DNA from: Methylocapsa aurea
GTDB taxonomy: Bacteria > Pseudomonadota > Alphaproteobacteria > Rhizobiales > Beijerinckiaceae
NCBI RefSeq assembly: GCF_000746085.1
Contig: NZ_JQKO01000012.1
Coordinates: 62,001 to 126,000, forward strand
Direction of reading: 5' to 3'
DNA length: 64,000 bases
Positions within the stretch are counted from its first letter, which is position 1. Each line of letters opens with the position of its first letter. The notes below the pieces were generated by a model that saw only the letters and a list, made by a program, of their open reading frames with translations, was not told the DNA's origin and searched no databases. This document shows positions 8,190-18,058 of this stretch, in pieces. Made by a program: the position numbers and the translations under genes.

Positions 8190-9251
8190 TTGGAAGGCCG
8201 AGCCCATCTCCAAGCCGATTTGCGGGCTAAGCCCTTCCTTCGCGTCTTGGAGGGAGAAACCCAAAATCCGCCTCCCATCTGGTTGATGCGGCAAGCGGGA
8301 CGCTATCTGCCCGAATATCGCGAGATCCGCGCCAAGGTCCCTTCCTTTCTCGAATTCTGCTATGCGCCGGCGCTTGCGGCGGAAGCGACCCTGCAGCCAA
8401 TTCGCCGTTTTGGCTTCGACGCCGCTATCCTGTTCAGTGACATCCTGGTGGTGCCCGATGCGCTCGGCCAGAAAGTCAGTTTTGAAACCAATGCAGGGCC
8501 CAGACTCGAGCCGATTCTGTCCGATCAGGATTTCGCCAAGCTGAACGATGCCCTCGATCTGGCGCGCCTTAGCCCGGTCTTCGAGACCATCGAGCGCGTC
8601 AAGGCCAGCCTGCCAGCCGAAACGGCGCTGATCGGCTTTTGCGGCGCGCCCTGGACCGTCGCCAGCTATATGATCGCCGGACGCGGCACGCCGGACCAGG
8701 CTCCGGCGCGGCTCTTTGCCTATCGTCAGCCGGACCTGTTCCAGCGCGTCATCGATAGGCTCGTCGCCGCCTCGATCGACTATCTTGCGCGCCAAATCGA
8801 CGCGGGCGTCGAAGCCGTGCAGATTTTCGATAGCTGGGCCGGAGTCCTCCCAGCCGCCGAGTTCGAACGATGGTGCCTTGCACCTGTCCAGGCGATCGTC
8901 GCCGGGCTAAGGCTGAAGCATGAAAATGCTCGGGTGATCGGCTTTCCCAAGGGCATAGGTCCCCGCCTTGAAGGATATGCAAGCCGAACCGGGGTCAACG
9001 CCCTTGGGCTCGACAGTTCGATCGATCCAGTCTGGGCCGCGCGGAGCTTTGGTAAAACGCTTGTTTTACAGGGGAATCTCGATCCCTTAGCTCTGGTCGC
9101 CGGGGGAGCCGCCCTGGATGAAGCCGTTAAAAGCATTCTTAGGGCTTTTAGGGATCGGCCGCATATTTTCAATCTTGGCCATGGCATCTTGCCAGAGACG
9201 CCAATCCGCAATGTCGAGCGTCTGCTCGATCTTGTCCGACGGGGATCTTAA
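8190..9251 (+). CDS. hemE: Uroporphyrinogen decarboxylase
   Basis: Converts uroporphyrinogen III to coproporphyrinogen III in haem synthesis. The signature LMRQAGRYLPEYR (R34, R38), the catalytic aspartate in LFSDILVV (D84) and the motif GFCGAPWTVASYM are all present, as is the C-terminal NLGHGILPETP. The start is TTG at 8190 with AGGGA about nine bases upstream; there is no ATG or GTG in the first 32 codons. Length is 353 residues. hemJ follows after 3 bases, forming a haem operon at the edge of oriC. Confidence 0.95.
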   Translation: MEGRAHLQADLRAKPFLRVLEGETQNPPPIWLMRQAGRYLPEYREIRAKVPSFLEFCYAPALAAEATLQPIRRFGFDAAILFSDILVVPDALGQKVSFETNAGPRLEPILSDQDFAKLNDALDLARLSPVFETIERVKASLPAETALIGFCGAPWTVASYMIAGRGTPDQAPARLFAYRQPDLFQRVIDRLVAASIDYLARQIDAGVEAVQIFDSWAGVLPAAEFERWCLAPVQAIVAGLRLKHENARVIGFPKGIGPRLEGYASRTGVNALGLDSSIDPVWAARSFGKTLVLQGNLDPLALVAGGAALDEAVKSILRAFRDRPHIFNLGHGILPETPIRNVERLLDLVRRGS

Positions 9252-9254
9252 CGA

Positions 9255-9686
9255 ATGACCGAGGCCTATCTCTGGATCAAGGCTCTCCATATCGTGGCGA
9301 TCATCTCCTGGATGGCTGGGATGCTCTATCTGCCGCGGCTTTTCGTCTATCACGCGCAGGCGCCGAAAGGCTCGGAGCAGGCGCAGACCTTCGCAACGAT
9401 GGAGCGGCGGCTGATGCGCTTCATCATGGCGCCCGCCCTGATCGTGACCTGGATCAGCGGCTTTTCTCTCGCCTATCAATCCGGTTACTTCCATGCTGGC
9501 TGGTTGCATGGCAAACTTGCGCTGGTCGTGGCTTTAACCGCGCTGCATGGATATTTCGGCTGGATCCGGAAGGATTTCACCGCAGACGCAAATCGGCATG
9601 ACCCTCGTTTTTATCGGATTATCAATGAAGTTCCGACGATTTTGATGGTGGGGATCGTCATTTTGGTTGTGATCAAACCTTTTTGA
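9255..9686 (+). CDS. hemJ: Protoporphyrinogen IX oxidase HemJ
   Basis: Membrane protein of the UPF0093/HemJ family that oxidises protoporphyrinogen IX in bacteria lacking HemG or HemY. The 143-residue protein has four hydrophobic segments. The conserved histidine-containing helices read ALHIVAIISWMAGMLYLPR near residue 10 and HGKLALVVALTALHGYFGW near residue 85. It begins three bases after hemE, so the two are almost certainly co-transcribed. The next gene, rho, has its own promoter-like sequence. Confidence 0.9.
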   Translation: MTEAYLWIKALHIVAIISWMAGMLYLPRLFVYHAQAPKGSEQAQTFATMERRLMRFIMAPALIVTWISGFSLAYQSGYFHAGWLHGKLALVVALTALHGYFGWIRKDFTADANRHDPRFYRIINEVPTILMVGIVILVVIKPF

Positions 9687-9720
9687 ACGGCGCAACGAAA
9701 CCCTTTTAGATTACTTTTGC

Positions 9721-9749
9721 TTGTCAATGCATCCAAATCGCTCTATTGA
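9721..9749 (+). promoter_or_regulatory. Probable sigma70 promoter of rho
   Basis: TTGTCA at 9721-9726, a 17-base spacer and TATTGA at 9744-9749 make a good housekeeping promoter. A start near 9756 would leave a leader of about 168 bases before rho. Confidence 0.5.
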
Positions 9750-9755
9750 TAGGTT

Positions 9756-9923
9756 CCCACCTCGTAGGTTTCTCGCTATGGTTCGGCGCGTCCGGTGCGC
9801 CTAGTCGAGACCTTCACACCCGCTTTGCGGGATCCGCATACCTGTCCTTCAGGACCTGGTTGCGTCATAGCTCTCCTATCCTTGCGCGATGAGACCCGCC
9901 ACCCTTCCTAGGACTTAATCCCG
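9756..9923 (+). promoter_or_regulatory. Structured rho leader with mini-ORF
   Basis: Three short GC-rich hairpins follow in series: 9785-9789/9797-9801 (GGCGC/GCGCC), 9819-9823/9827-9831 (CCCGC/GCGGG, loop TTT) and 9844-9847/9852-9855 (GTCC/GGAC, loop TTCA). An ATG at 9778 opens an 8-codon frame, MVRRVRCA, ending at 9804 inside the first hairpin. rho is known to be autoregulated through its leader in other bacteria. Whether this leader does so is inference. Confidence 0.4.
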
Positions 9924-11192
9924 ATGCGGGAAATTAAACTTAAGGACTTGAAGCTCAAGTCGCCGACTGAATTGCTCGCCTTCGCGGAGGAACATGAAGT
10001 CGAGAATGCGTCGATCATGCGCAAGCAAGAGCTCATGTTCGCCATTCTCAAGCAATTGGCCAGCCGCGAAGTCGAAATCGTCGGCGAGGGCGTTATTGAG
10101 GTCTTGCAGGATGGCTTCGGCTTCCTGCGCTCTCCCGACGCCAATTATCTTGCCGGGCCGGACGATATTTATGTCTCGCCCTCGCAGATCCGACGCTTTG
10201 GCTTGCGCACGGGCGACACGGTCGAAGGATTGATTCGCAGTCCAAAGGAGGGCGAGCGTTACTTCGCGCTTCTCAAGGTCAATACGATCAATTTCGAAGA
10301 CCCGGAAAAGATTCGCCACAAGGTTCATTTCGACAATCTGACGCCGCTTTATCCGAACGAACGGTTGAAGCTGGAGGTCGACGATCCAACCAAGAAGGAT
10401 CTTTCCGCCCGCGTCATCGATATCGTGGCGCCGATCGGCAAGGGTCAGCGCGCGCTGATCGTCGCGCCGCCACGCACCGGCAAGACGGTGCTGCTGCAGA
10501 ATATCGCGCAATCGGTCACCGCCAATCATCCGGAATGTTATCTGATCGTGCTTTTGATCGATGAGCGGCCGGAGGAAGTCACCGACATGCAGCGATCGGT
10601 GCAAGGCGAAGTCGTGTCTTCGACCTTTGACGAACCCGCCGTGCGTCATGTTCAAGTCGCCGAGATGGTCATCGAGAAGGCTAAGCGCCTCGTCGAACAT
10701 GGCCTTGACGTCGTGATCCTTCTCGACTCGATCACCCGGCTGGGGCGCGCCTATAATACGGTCGTGCCCTCCTCCGGCAAGGTCTTGACCGGCGGCGTCG
10801 ACGCCAATGCGCTGCAAAGGCCGAAGCGATTTTTCGGCGCGGCGCGGAATATCGAGAATGGCGGTTCGCTGACCATCATCGCCACCGCGCTGATCGACAC
10901 CGGCTCGCGCATGGACGAAGTGATTTTCGAGGAATTCAAAGGCACCGGCAATTCGGAAATCATTCTCGACCGCAAGGTCGCGGATAAGCGAACCTTCCCG
11001 GCCATCGACATCACGCGGTCCGGAACCCGCAAGGAGGAATTGCTAGTCCCGCCCGACATCTTGAAGAAGATGTATGTGCTGCGCCGCATCCTCAATCCGA
11101 TGGGCACCATCGACGGGATCGAATTCCTGCTTGGCAAATTGCGTGAGACGCCAAAGGGCAACGCCATGTTCTTCGAGGCGATGAACACATAA
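9924..11192 (+). CDS. rho: Transcription termination factor Rho
   Basis: Hexameric RNA-dependent ATPase that terminates transcription. The 422-residue protein shows the N-terminal helical domain, the RNA-binding cold-shock-like domain with DGFGFLR at 63-69, GKGQR before the P-loop, Walker A APPRTGKT at 181-188, Walker B-like [12 protein letters not shown], and VLTGGVD with the secondary RNA-binding loop. It begins with ATG after AGGA. No insertion in the N-terminal domain is seen. Preceded by its own promoter and structured leader. Confidence 0.97.
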   Translation: MREIKLKDLKLKSPTELLAFAEEHEVENASIMRKQELMFAILKQLASREVEIVGEGVIEVLQDGFGFLRSPDANYLAGPDDIYVSPSQIRRFGLRTGDTVEGLIRSPKEGERYFALLKVNTINFEDPEKIRHKVHFDNLTPLYPNERLKLEVDDPTKKDLSARVIDIVAPIGKGQRALIVAPPRTGKTVLLQNIAQSVTANHPECYLIVLLIDERPEEVTDMQRSVQGEVVSSTFDEPAVRHVQVAEMVIEKAKRLVEHGLDVVILLDSITRLGRAYNTVVPSSGKVLTGGVDANALQRPKRFFGAARNIENGGSLTIIATALIDTGSRMDEVIFEEFKGTGNSEIILDRKVADKRTFPAIDITRSGTRKEELLVPPDILKKMYVLRRILNPMGTIDGIEFLLGKLRETPKGNAMFFEAMNT

Positions 11193-11565
11193 GCCTCTAC
11201 AAGGCTTTTATTGCTTGGCTGGGGAGGTTGAGAGGCGGCGCGCGACTTGACCTTGCCTGCTTGTTGCGGCACCAAAGCCGCCGTGACGGTCTCTTGCCGA
11301 AGCGAAAGACGGTCCTATCTCGCGGCGGACGGCCCAAGATCTATGGCCAAGATTTTAGGATCTTAAGACGTGTGGCCCAGAGCGCGTCCCGATCGGATGG
11401 ACTTGAACCAGCGTCATCGCGTCTGCGTTCCAAGCTTCAATTCCCTAGAGCATTTTCGAGCGAAGTGGATGCCGGTTCGCGTTAAGAAAATGCAACAAAA
11501 CAAAGACCTAGAGCTGCTTTCTGATTCCGCCGAAACTGAATGCGCTCTAATGCGGGAAAACCTCG
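11193..11565. other. Gene-free spacer between rho and the TerC gene
   Basis: No convincing gene is seen. From 11377 there is a half copy of the GATCGGATGG palindrome family, followed by a short tRNA T-arm-like stretch on the minus strand (11396-11412) without the rest of a cloverleaf, and then a full 104-base family A repeat (11446-11549). Confidence 0.6.
11446..11549 (+). repeat. Dispersed hairpin repeat (family A), full 104-base copy
   Basis: Begins TAGAGC and ends GCTCTA. The first module is a hairpin: GCATTTTC 11450-11457 pairs with GAAAATGC 11486-11493, and GCGAA 11460-11464 pairs with TTCGC 11476-11480 around GTGGATGCCGG, with GTTAA as the bulge. The second module carries a weaker inverted repeat. 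It differs from the minus-strand copy at 63677-63780 at only 5 of 104 positions. Confidence 0.85.
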
Positions 11566-12423
11566 TTGATAAGTGATCTCGTCGCGCTGGCCGTCGATCC
11601 TGCGGCTTGGCTCGCCTTCGCCACCCTTGTCGTGATGGAGATCGTGCTCGGGGTCGACAACCTCGTTTTTGTCGCGATTCTCTCCAATAAACTGCCGTAT
11701 CCGCAAAATGCGCTGGCGCGCCGGATCGGCATTGGCCTTTCCCTTATTTTCCGCATTCTGCTCCTCGCGGCCGCTGGGTTTATCGTCAAGCTCACCCAGC
11801 CTGTGTTTGCTGTGCTTGAGTATCATTTTTCCTGGCGCGACCTGATTCTGATCGCCGGCGGGGTCTTTCTCGTTTGGAAGGCGACGACCGAGATCCATGA
11901 AAGTATGGATATCTCGGACAAGACGTCGGAGCACTTTAAGAAACCTTCGGGTTTTCGCTCCGTTGTCGCCCAGATCGTGCTCCTCGACATTGTGTTCTCC
12001 ATCGATTCGATCATCACCGCCGTCGGCATGACCGAGCATGTCCCGATCATGATCGTCTCGGTGATCGTCGCCGTCGTCGCAATGTTGCTCGCGGCTGATT
12101 CGCTCGCGAAATTCATTCATAAAAACCCGACGATTGTAATGCTGGCGCTGGGCTTTCTGCTGCTGATCGGCACGACGCTTATCGCGGATGGATTTGGCTT
12201 CCATTTCCCCAAGGGCTACATTTACGTGGCGATGGCGTTCTCCGGCGCGGTCGAAGGCTTGAACATGTTGGCGCGAAGCCGGCGGCAAGCAGCGGCCGCT
12301 TTGGTTCATCCGCCGGCGTCTGCGCTGCAGCCTCCGCCGGCTCCGCCCCAGCTGGCAGAATCGGCGACGCCGCCCAAGAAGCGGAGCGCGCGCAAACGTG
12401 GGCATAAAGGGCGACGACGCTAA
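11566..12423 (+). CDS. TerC-family integral membrane protein
   Basis: TerC/YjbE/Alx-type membrane protein, a family with members implicated in manganese export and in tellurite resistance. The family motif [15 protein letters not shown] is near residues 25-40 and its internal repeat [18 protein letters not shown] near 137-155; both carry the conserved acidic residues of the transport path. About seven membrane segments are followed by a proline/alanine-rich and then highly basic cytoplasmic tail ([15 protein letters not shown]). The start is TTG at 11566 after GGGAA; no ATG lies in frame nearby. The end overlaps the priA start by 26 bases. Substrate unknown here. Confidence 0.85.
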   Translation: MISDLVALAVDPAAWLAFATLVVMEIVLGVDNLVFVAILSNKLPYPQNALARRIGIGLSLIFRILLLAAAGFIVKLTQPVFAVLEYHFSWRDLILIAGGVFLVWKATTEIHESMDISDKTSEHFKKPSGFRSVVAQIVLLDIVFSIDSIITAVGMTEHVPIMIVSVIVAVVAMLLAADSLAKFIHKNPTIVMLALGFLLLIGTTLIADGFGFHFPKGYIYVAMAFSGAVEGLNMLARSRRQAAAALVHPPASALQPPPAPPQLAESATPPKKRSARKRGHKGRRR

Positions 12424-14644
12424 GGTCTTCAGGCAAATCGCCGATGTTCTGGCGCCCGTCGCGCTCGATTTGGCGTTTTCCTATCTTGTTCCGCCTGGAA
12501 TGGAGCTCGCGCCCGGCGATTTCGTCGAGGCGCCGCTTGGCGCGCGCATGACCGTCGGCGTCGTCTGGGAGGTGCGGCCGTCGCCGCCTGGGCCGTCAAA
12601 TCTCAAGAGCATTGAAGCTAGGCTCGATTTAACGCCGATCGACGCCCGTTTACGGAAATTCATTGATTGGGTGGCGCGTTGGACCATGAGCCCGCGCGGC
12701 ATGGTCTTGCGCATGGCCGCGCGGGCGCCGGGGTTGGCGGGTCCGGAGCCCATGCGCATCGGGGTTCGCCTCAAAGGGCCGCCGCCGCGGCGCATGACGG
12801 CGGCGCGCGCGCGGGTCCTCGCCGCCGCCGAGGGCGGGCTTGTGTTTTTGAAATCGGCGCTGGCGGAGGCCGCCGCCTGTTCTTCCGGGGTCATCGACGC
12901 CCTGATCGATGACGGCGCGCTCGAGACGATCGCGCTTCCCCCCGACCCCGTCGCGCTCGCCTGCGATCCGAATTTTGCTCGGCCGCGCCTTGAAGCCGGC
13001 CAGGCAAAGGCCGCGACCCAGCTGATCGATCGGGTCGGGGCCAATGAGTTCTCCGTGACCTTGCTTGAGGGGGTGACGGGCTCGGGCAAGACCGAAGTCT
13101 ATTTCGAGGCGATCGCCGCCGCCTTGGAGACAGGACGCCAAGCCCTGGTGCTAATGCCGGAAATCGCGTTGACGACGCAATTTCTAGATCGGTTCGCCGC
13201 GCGCTTTGGCGCCCGTCCGGCGGAATGGCATTCGGGCGTCAGCGCCCGCAAACGCGCCCGCGTCTGGAGTGCGGTCGCCTCCGGTGAGATCAAGGTCGTC
13301 GTCGGTGCGAGATCCGCCCTGTTTCTGCCTTTCAAGAATCTTGCCGCTCTCATTGTCGATGAGGAGCACGACGGCGCCTATAAGCAGGAGGATGGCGTTA
13401 ACTATCACGCCCGCGACATGGCCGTGGTGCGCGGCCAGATCGAGAAGGCCTCGGTCATCCTCGCCTCGGCGACGCCCTCGATCGAGACCCGCGTCAACGC
13501 CGAGCAGGGCCGCTACCGCCATGTTAGATTGGAGGGACGGTTCCGGGGTCGGGCAATGCCGAACATCGCCGCGGTCGATCTCCGCTTGGCCGGGCCTCAG
13601 CGCGGCAAGTGGATAGCGCCACGGCTTGTCGAGGCGCTGACGGGCTCGCTCGGCCGGGGCGAACAAGCGCTGCTGTTTCTCAACCGGCGCGGCTATGCGC
13701 CGCTGACTTTGTGCCGGAGCTGCGGCCACCGTTTCCAATGTCCAAATTGCACCGCATGGCTGGTCGAACATCGGTTTCGCAAAGCCCTTGTCTGCCACCA
13801 TTGCGGCCATATCGAACGCCGGCCGAATCTATGCCCCAATTGTGAGGCGGTCGATTCGCTGATGGCCTGCGGCCCCGGCATCGAAAGACTGGCGGAAGAA
13901 GCGGCGGAGCTCTTTCCAGAAGCCCGCATTCTGGTTCTCTCCTCGGATTTTCCTGGTGGGACGGAGCGGTTGCGCAAGGAGTTCGAGGCTATCTCAGCGG
14001 GCTCCTGCGATATTGTCATTGGCACCCAGCTTGTGGCGAAAGGGCATAATTTTCCTCTGCTCTCGCTGGTCGGCGTGATCGACGCCGACATCGGCCTGAC
14101 CTCGGGCGATCCGCGCGCCGCCGAGCGGACCTTTCAATTGCTGCAACAGGTCACCGGCCGCGCCGGACGTTTCGAGACGAGCGGACAGGCGTTCGTGCAA
14201 ACCTGGCAGCCGGAGCATCCGGTCATGCGGGCGTTGCTTTCGGGCGATTCGGAGCGTTTCTACAGGGAGGAAACCGAACAGCGCCGCCGCGCCGGACTGC
14301 CGCCTTTCGGCCGCCTCGCGGCGCTGATCGTCTCTGGCAAGGATGCGGCCTCAGCGGAGGCTCACGCGCGGTCCCTGGCGCGCGCCGCCTACGCCCTTGG
14401 GCCCTCGCCGGCCTGGATCTTGGCCCCAGCCGGCGGCCTCCCGAACGAGAATGAAATGACGCTGCTCGGGCCAGCGGAGGCGCCGATTGCGGTCATCCGG
14501 GGACGCCACCGGTTTCGGCTGCTGGTCAAGGCGCCGCGATCGGCCGATCTGCAAGGGTTCTTGCATGCGCTGCTCGCCGCCGGGCCGCCGGAGCGCGGCG
14601 GAGTCCGGGTCGCGGTGGACATCGATCCGCAAAGCTTTTTGTGA
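12398..14644 (+). CDS. priA: Primosomal protein N' (replication restart helicase PriA)
   Basis: 3'-to-5' helicase that reloads the replisome at stalled forks. The 748-residue protein has the N-terminal DNA-binding domain, Walker A GVTGSGKT at 225-232, the DEEH box at 321-324, and an eight-cysteine zinc region starting at about C439 ([22 protein letters not shown]). Helicase motifs V and VI follow ([22 protein letters not shown]). The start is GTG at 12398, inside the end of the TerC gene; no better start is seen without losing the N-terminal domain. Confidence 0.94.
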   Translation: MGIKGDDAKVFRQIADVLAPVALDLAFSYLVPPGMELAPGDFVEAPLGARMTVGVVWEVRPSPPGPSNLKSIEARLDLTPIDARLRKFIDWVARWTMSPRGMVLRMAARAPGLAGPEPMRIGVRLKGPPPRRMTAARARVLAAAEGGLVFLKSALAEAAACSSGVIDALIDDGALETIALPPDPVALACDPNFARPRLEAGQAKAATQLIDRVGANEFSVTLLEGVTGSGKTEVYFEAIAAALETGRQALVLMPEIALTTQFLDRFAARFGARPAEWHSGVSARKRARVWSAVASGEIKVVVGARSALFLPFKNLAALIVDEEHDGAYKQEDGVNYHARDMAVVRGQIEKASVILASATPSIETRVNAEQGRYRHVRLEGRFRGRAMPNIAAVDLRLAGPQRGKWIAPRLVEALTGSLGRGEQALLFLNRRGYAPLTLCRSCGHRFQCPNCTAWLVEHRFRKALVCHHCGHIERRPNLCPNCEAVDSLMACGPGIERLAEEAAELFPEARILVLSSDFPGGTERLRKEFEAISAGSCDIVIGTQLVAKGHNFPLLSLVGVIDADIGLTSGDPRAAERTFQLLQQVTGRAGRFETSGQAFVQTWQPEHPVMRALLSGDSERFYREETEQRRRAGLPPFGRLAALIVSGKDAASAEAHARSLARAAYALGPSPAWILAPAGGLPNENEMTLLGPAEAPIAVIRGRHRFRLLVKAPRSADLQGFLHALLAAGPPERGGVRVAVDIDPQSFL

Positions 14645-14701
14645 GCGGCGGAGAATGAAGTTGCTCATAAGCCTTGCAATCGCGAAACGAGCGAAAGCTC
14701 T

Positions 14702-15157
14702 TTAGAGATTGTCGAATCTGCTTGCCCCTTCCGGCGGGGGCGGCATAAGCGCGCTGGTCGACTCGCCGGCGTCGACGGCTACCTTGATGGCGTCAAAGGT
14801 GAACGATGCCGCAAAAGTTGATCCAAAGTTGAGAAGGGCGGCCGGGCTTTTGTTTTTTGTGTTTAGCCTTACTGCGATCACTTTCCTTCCAGTGACCGAG
14901 GCGGTCTGAACTTCCCAATTGATCCAGTCATTATTGCCAGTGTCTTTGCCGATAATGCAAAGGAGATGTGTGCCTGACTTGATTTTCTCGGTCAACTCGC
15001 TCTTGACTTGCTTGGCCTCTGCGCTGTGAAACGCGACTTTTGGTATATCATCCTCGAAAACAAAATCGAATTCCTGGTTCTTATCCCAATCAAGCAGCAT
15101 GTTCATGGAATCCATGTCGCTCTTCTTGAAGCTGACGAATATACGCGTCTTTGCCAT
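14702..15157 (-). CDS. ThsB/TIR-like domain protein (DUF1863 type), orphan
   Basis: A 151-residue single-domain protein beginning MAKTRIFVSF, the first beta strand of TIR-like domains of the ThsB (PF08937) type. It continues through a KSGTHLLCIIG strand to WINWEV, where E82 matches the position of the catalytic or substrate-contacting glutamate in TIR folds. A hydrophilic tail with PPPPEG ends the protein. The ATG at 15157 has AGAGGAA nine bases upstream; the frame upstream of it has no TIR similarity. Known ThsB proteins make a cyclic ADP-ribose signal for ThsA in Thoeris anti-phage defence, but no ThsA-like gene is in the window. GC is visibly lower than in priA and parB on either side, suggesting acquisition. 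A solo TIR enzyme or toxin is the alternative. Confidence 0.65.
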   Translation of the reverse strand: MAKTRIFVSFKKSDMDSMNMLLDWDKNQEFDFVFEDDIPKVAFHSAEAKQVKSELTEKIKSGTHLLCIIGKDTGNNDWINWEVQTASVTGRKVIAVRLNTKNKSPAALLNFGSTFAASFTFDAIKVAVDAGESTSALMPPPPEGASRFDNL

Positions 15158-15610
15158 TGAACGAAATTCCTCTTGGATTGGCTTATTGCGCCGCCTGAAA
15201 CCTGATCGATCTGCTGCACCTATAAACGACAACGGGCGCGTTTGAAACCACCGGGGGCGCGATCCGGTGGAGGCTTGTCTTGAAAAGCGAGGCGAGATCT
15301 GGCTCCAACCGTACGACTGGTTTCCACTTTGCTCGAAAATGCTCGAGCTTGTCCGGGCGGGAGAGAGCACCTGGCTCCACTACGCGCGTCTCAATGAATC
15401 AGCAGCCTTATAGTCAATGGCGGCCGCAAACCTTGCACTATAAGTCAATCAATAACGCGCTCGCATCTTCCATTGATGCATAGCGTGAAATGGCTGGTCC
15501 GCCGCGATTGAGGTTATCCTACATAAAACGCGACTAACCCGGCGCAACGCGGTCATTTTATTTGGCCATTCTATCGCAGACTTGTGGCGTCTGCTTAATC
15601 GGTAAATAAT
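15158..15610. other. Gene-free spacer downstream of parB
   Basis: Lower in GC than its surroundings. Around 15305-15345 there is a decayed family A repeat (GACTGGTTTCCACTTTGCTC, then GAAAATGC). No complete gene, tRNA or integration site is recognised. Confidence 0.5.
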
Positions 15611-16516
15611 CTATCCATCGCCGCGCAACAATCGACAAAGCGAGTCGAGCTGCTCGAGGCTTTTATAGCGCACCCGAACTTCCCCGCTCTCGCCCTTGTG
15701 ATCTATGGTCACGGTCAGGCCCAGCGCCGTCATCAGGGCGCTTTCGAGAGCTTTTGTATCCGCGTCCTTCGTTTTGGCCGCGCGCTTCTGGCTTTCCTGC
15801 CCTTTCGGAGCCTCTTCTCTTTCAGCCTCCTCCTGAACGATCCTCTCGACATCTCTGACGCTCAGGCCCTGCGCGACGATTCGATCGGCGAGCGCGTCAG
15901 GGTCCTGGAGGGAGAGAAGCGCCCGCGCATGACCAGCGGATATCTGACCCTCGGCTAGCAGCCGCTTCGTCCGTTCGGGAAGTTTCAGCAGCCGCAACGT
16001 ATTGGCGACATGACTGCGGCTCTTGCCGATCGCTTTGGCGAGATCGGTTTGGGAATAGGAAAATTCCGCGCTCAAGCGGTCATAGCCTGCGGCTTCCTCC
16101 AGGGCGTTGAGATCGCTGCGCTGCACATTTTCGATGATCGCGAGTTCCAGCGCCTGCCGATCGTCCGCCTCGATGGCGATGATCGGAACTTCGTGCAATC
16201 CAGCGCGCTGCGCCGCGCGCCAGCGCCGCTCGCCGGCGATGATCTCATAGGCGTCGGCGAGGCCCGGCGCCGCGCGTGCGAGGATCGGCTGAAGAATGCC
16301 CTTTTCCTTGATTGAGGCGGCAAGATCCTCAAGCCCGGCATCGTCGAAGCTCTTGCGCGGATTATGCGGATTGGGCCGGAGGAACTCGATTGGGATTTTC
16401 TTCTGGCCGCGCAGCCGCACCGAGCCGGCGGAAGGCTCTTCGCTATCGCCGATCAAGGCGGCGAGGCCGCGCCCCAGCCGCGGCCGCGATTCATCCGGGA
16501 TTTTGGAAGCTTTCAT
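15611..16516 (-). CDS. parB: Chromosome partitioning protein ParB
   Basis: CTP-dependent DNA clamp that loads at parS and segregates the origin region. The N-terminal LGRGLAALIG is followed by the ParB/Srx domain with IIAGERRWRAAQ and IENVQRSDLN, the helix-turn-helix (SQTDLAKAIGKSRSHVANTL) and a C-terminal dimerisation segment. Length 301. Its start overlaps the parA stop (ATGA). parS sites lie at 17723-17738 and 19942-19957, in and just beyond the same gene cluster. Confidence 0.96.
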   Translation of the reverse strand: MKASKIPDESRPRLGRGLAALIGDSEEPSAGSVRLRGQKKIPIEFLRPNPHNPRKSFDDAGLEDLAASIKEKGILQPILARAAPGLADAYEIIAGERRWRAAQRAGLHEVPIIAIEADDRQALELAIIENVQRSDLNALEEAAGYDRLSAEFSYSQTDLAKAIGKSRSHVANTLRLLKLPERTKRLLAEGQISAGHARALLSLQDPDALADRIVAQGLSVRDVERIVQEEAEREEAPKGQESQKRAAKTKDADTKALESALMTALGLTVTIDHKGESGEVRVRYKSLEQLDSLCRLLRGDG

Positions 16517-17364
16517 AATTCGTTTCGCTCAAGATCGGCGTCGGCCGCTCGATAGCGCCGCTCGCGTTGAATGACCTCTGACGCCAGCTTCAGATAGGCC
16601 TGACTGCCGCTGCATTTCAGATCATAGAGAAGAACCGGCTTGCCATGCGAGGGCGCCTCGGACACGCGAACATTACGCGGGATGACGGTGTCGTAGACCT
16701 TATCGCCCATGAAGCTCCGGACATCGGCCACCACCTGGGCGGCGAGACTGTTGCGCGTGTCGAACATGGTGAGAACAATGCCATGGATCGTCAAGCTGGC
16801 GTTCAAGGTTTTCTTAACTTGATCCACAGTGCTGAGAAGCTGGGACAATCCTTCGAGCGCGAAGAATTCGCATTGCAGCGGCACGAGAACGGCGTGCGAG
16901 GCAGCCATCGCGTTCATCGTCAGAAGATTGAGGGAGGGCGGGCAATCGATAAGAACATACGAAAAACGCTCGGCCTCGGGATTGCTTTGCTGGACCTGTT
17001 CCAGCGCCTGCAATGCGCCTTTGAGGCAATAGGCGCGATCTTTCCGTCCGGCGATTTCGAGCTCGACGCCAAGGAGATCGAGCGTCGAAGGCGCCAGGGT
17101 GAGGCGCGGCACGGCGGTTGTTTGCAGGATGGCCTGCAAGGTTTCCTCGCCGATCAAGACATCATAAGTCGACAGGCGGCGGTTGCGGCGATCGATCCCG
17201 AGCCCGGTCGAGGCATTGCCTTGAGGATCGAGATCGACGATCAAGACTCTTTCGCCAATGGCGGCGAGCGCGGTGCCGAGGTTGATCGCGGTCGTGGTCT
17301 TGCCGACTCCTCCCTTTTGATTGGCGATCACGAGAACGCGCATCGGGGTGGAGGATTGCGCCAC
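16513..17364 (-). CDS. parA: Chromosome partitioning ATPase ParA
   Basis: Walker-type ATPase that forms the gradient used by ParB-parS. The deviant Walker A KGGVGKTT lies near the N terminus, DLDPQGN and the Walker B VLIDCPPSL follow. The start is set at GTG 17364 because GGAG lies six bases upstream; a TTG two codons earlier directly abuts that Shine-Dalgarno sequence and is unlikely. This gives 283 residues. It is downstream of rsmG and overlaps parB. Confidence 0.95.
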   Translation of the reverse strand: MAQSSTPMRVLVIANQKGGVGKTTTAINLGTALAAIGERVLIVDLDPQGNASTGLGIDRRNRRLSTYDVLIGEETLQAILQTTAVPRLTLAPSTLDLLGVELEIAGRKDRAYCLKGALQALEQVQQSNPEAERFSYVLIDCPPSLNLLTMNAMAASHAVLVPLQCEFFALEGLSQLLSTVDQVKKTLNASLTIHGIVLTMFDTRNSLAAQVVADVRSFMGDKVYDTVIPRNVRVSEAPSHGKPVLLYDLKCSGSQAYLKLASEVIQRERRYRAADADLERNEL

Positions 17365-17419
17365 GTTCAACTCCTCGAAGAGAGGTTGCTCCAGGCGGGC
17401 CTGGGGGATCTACCTAGTT

Positions 17420-18058
17420 TCATGAAGGCGTCGACACTGGATCTTCGCGTCGTCTGACAAGGACGAGGCGAGCCGACGGAGATGTCTGGCTCGCGATGGT
17501 CGTGAGAAGATATTTACGTGCCGCGCTCTCGTCGGTCAATTCCGCTTCGGCCTGTTGTCCCTTGGAAAAGACGCCGATCGCTCCTTTTTCAATGAATTTC
17601 CCGGCATAGCCGAGGAGGATCGGCAGGGGCGCGAGAGCGCGGGCGCTGACGGCGTCGATCGGTTCGTGGAAATCTGGCGTGATTTTTTCGATCCTGCCGC
17701 AATGGATCACGGCCTGCGCCCCTGTTTCACGTGAAACTTCGCGGAGAAAGGCGCATTTGCGCTGATCCGAATCGATCAGATGGATTCGCGCATCGGGCTC
17801 ATCGGCGTATCGGATCGCGGTCACGAGGCCGGGAAACCCCCCGCCGGAGCCGAGATCCAGCCAGCGGCGGGCCAAAGGCGCCGCATTGGAGACCTGGAGC
17901 GAATCGGCAAAATGCCGGGTCCAGAGATCGTCAAGGCTGCTGTTGCCCACGAGATTGATGATGGGCTGCCATTTCTTGAGAATCTCGGCATAAATCGACA
18001 GGCGCCGCAGACATTCAGGCGATAGATCCGCAAGGATCGGGTGCTCTCGGCCTTTCAA
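17420..18058 (-). CDS. rsmG: 16S rRNA (guanine-N7) methyltransferase RsmG
   Basis: Methylates G527 of 16S rRNA (E. coli numbering). The SAM-binding motif [14 protein letters not shown] is near residue 70, and [20 protein letters not shown] precedes it, as is typical of GidB. Length 212. The start is a TTG at 18058 overlapping the mnmG stop as TTGA; the Shine-Dalgarno sequence is weak, and coupling to mnmG is probably what drives translation. A parS site is embedded in the coding sequence around codons 107-112. Confidence 0.92.
   Translation of the reverse strand: MKGREHPILADLSPECLRRLSIYAEILKKWQPIINLVGNSSLDDLWTRHFADSLQVSNAAPLARRWLDLGSGGGFPGLVTAIRYADEPDARIHLIDSDQRKCAFLREVSRETGAQAVIHCGRIEKITPDFHEPIDAVSARALAPLPILLGYAGKFIEKGAIGVFSKGQQAEAELTDESAARKYLLTTIASQTSPSARLVLVRRREDPVSTPS
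17723..17738. promoter_or_regulatory. parS site inside rsmG
   Basis: TGTTTCACGTGAAACT matches the universal parS palindrome TGTTTCACGTGAAACA at 15 of 16 positions. It is embedded in the rsmG coding sequence, 359 bases upstream of the parA start. Confidence 0.85.

Noticed and set aside
11385-11425. tRNA-like T-arm (minus strand GCTGG-TTCAAGT-CCATC) between rho and the TerC gene
   Set aside because: Only the T-arm-like part fits, with one stem mismatch. No acceptor stem, D-arm or anticodon arm can be drawn, so it is at most a remnant.
11193-11565. yybP-ykoY (manganese) riboswitch before the TerC-family gene
   Set aside because: The conserved riboswitch motifs could not be found in the spacer, which is instead filled by repeat sequence.
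14702-15610. Complete Thoeris defence locus
   Set aside because: Only a ThsB-like gene is present; the neighbouring spacer holds no ThsA-like coding region.
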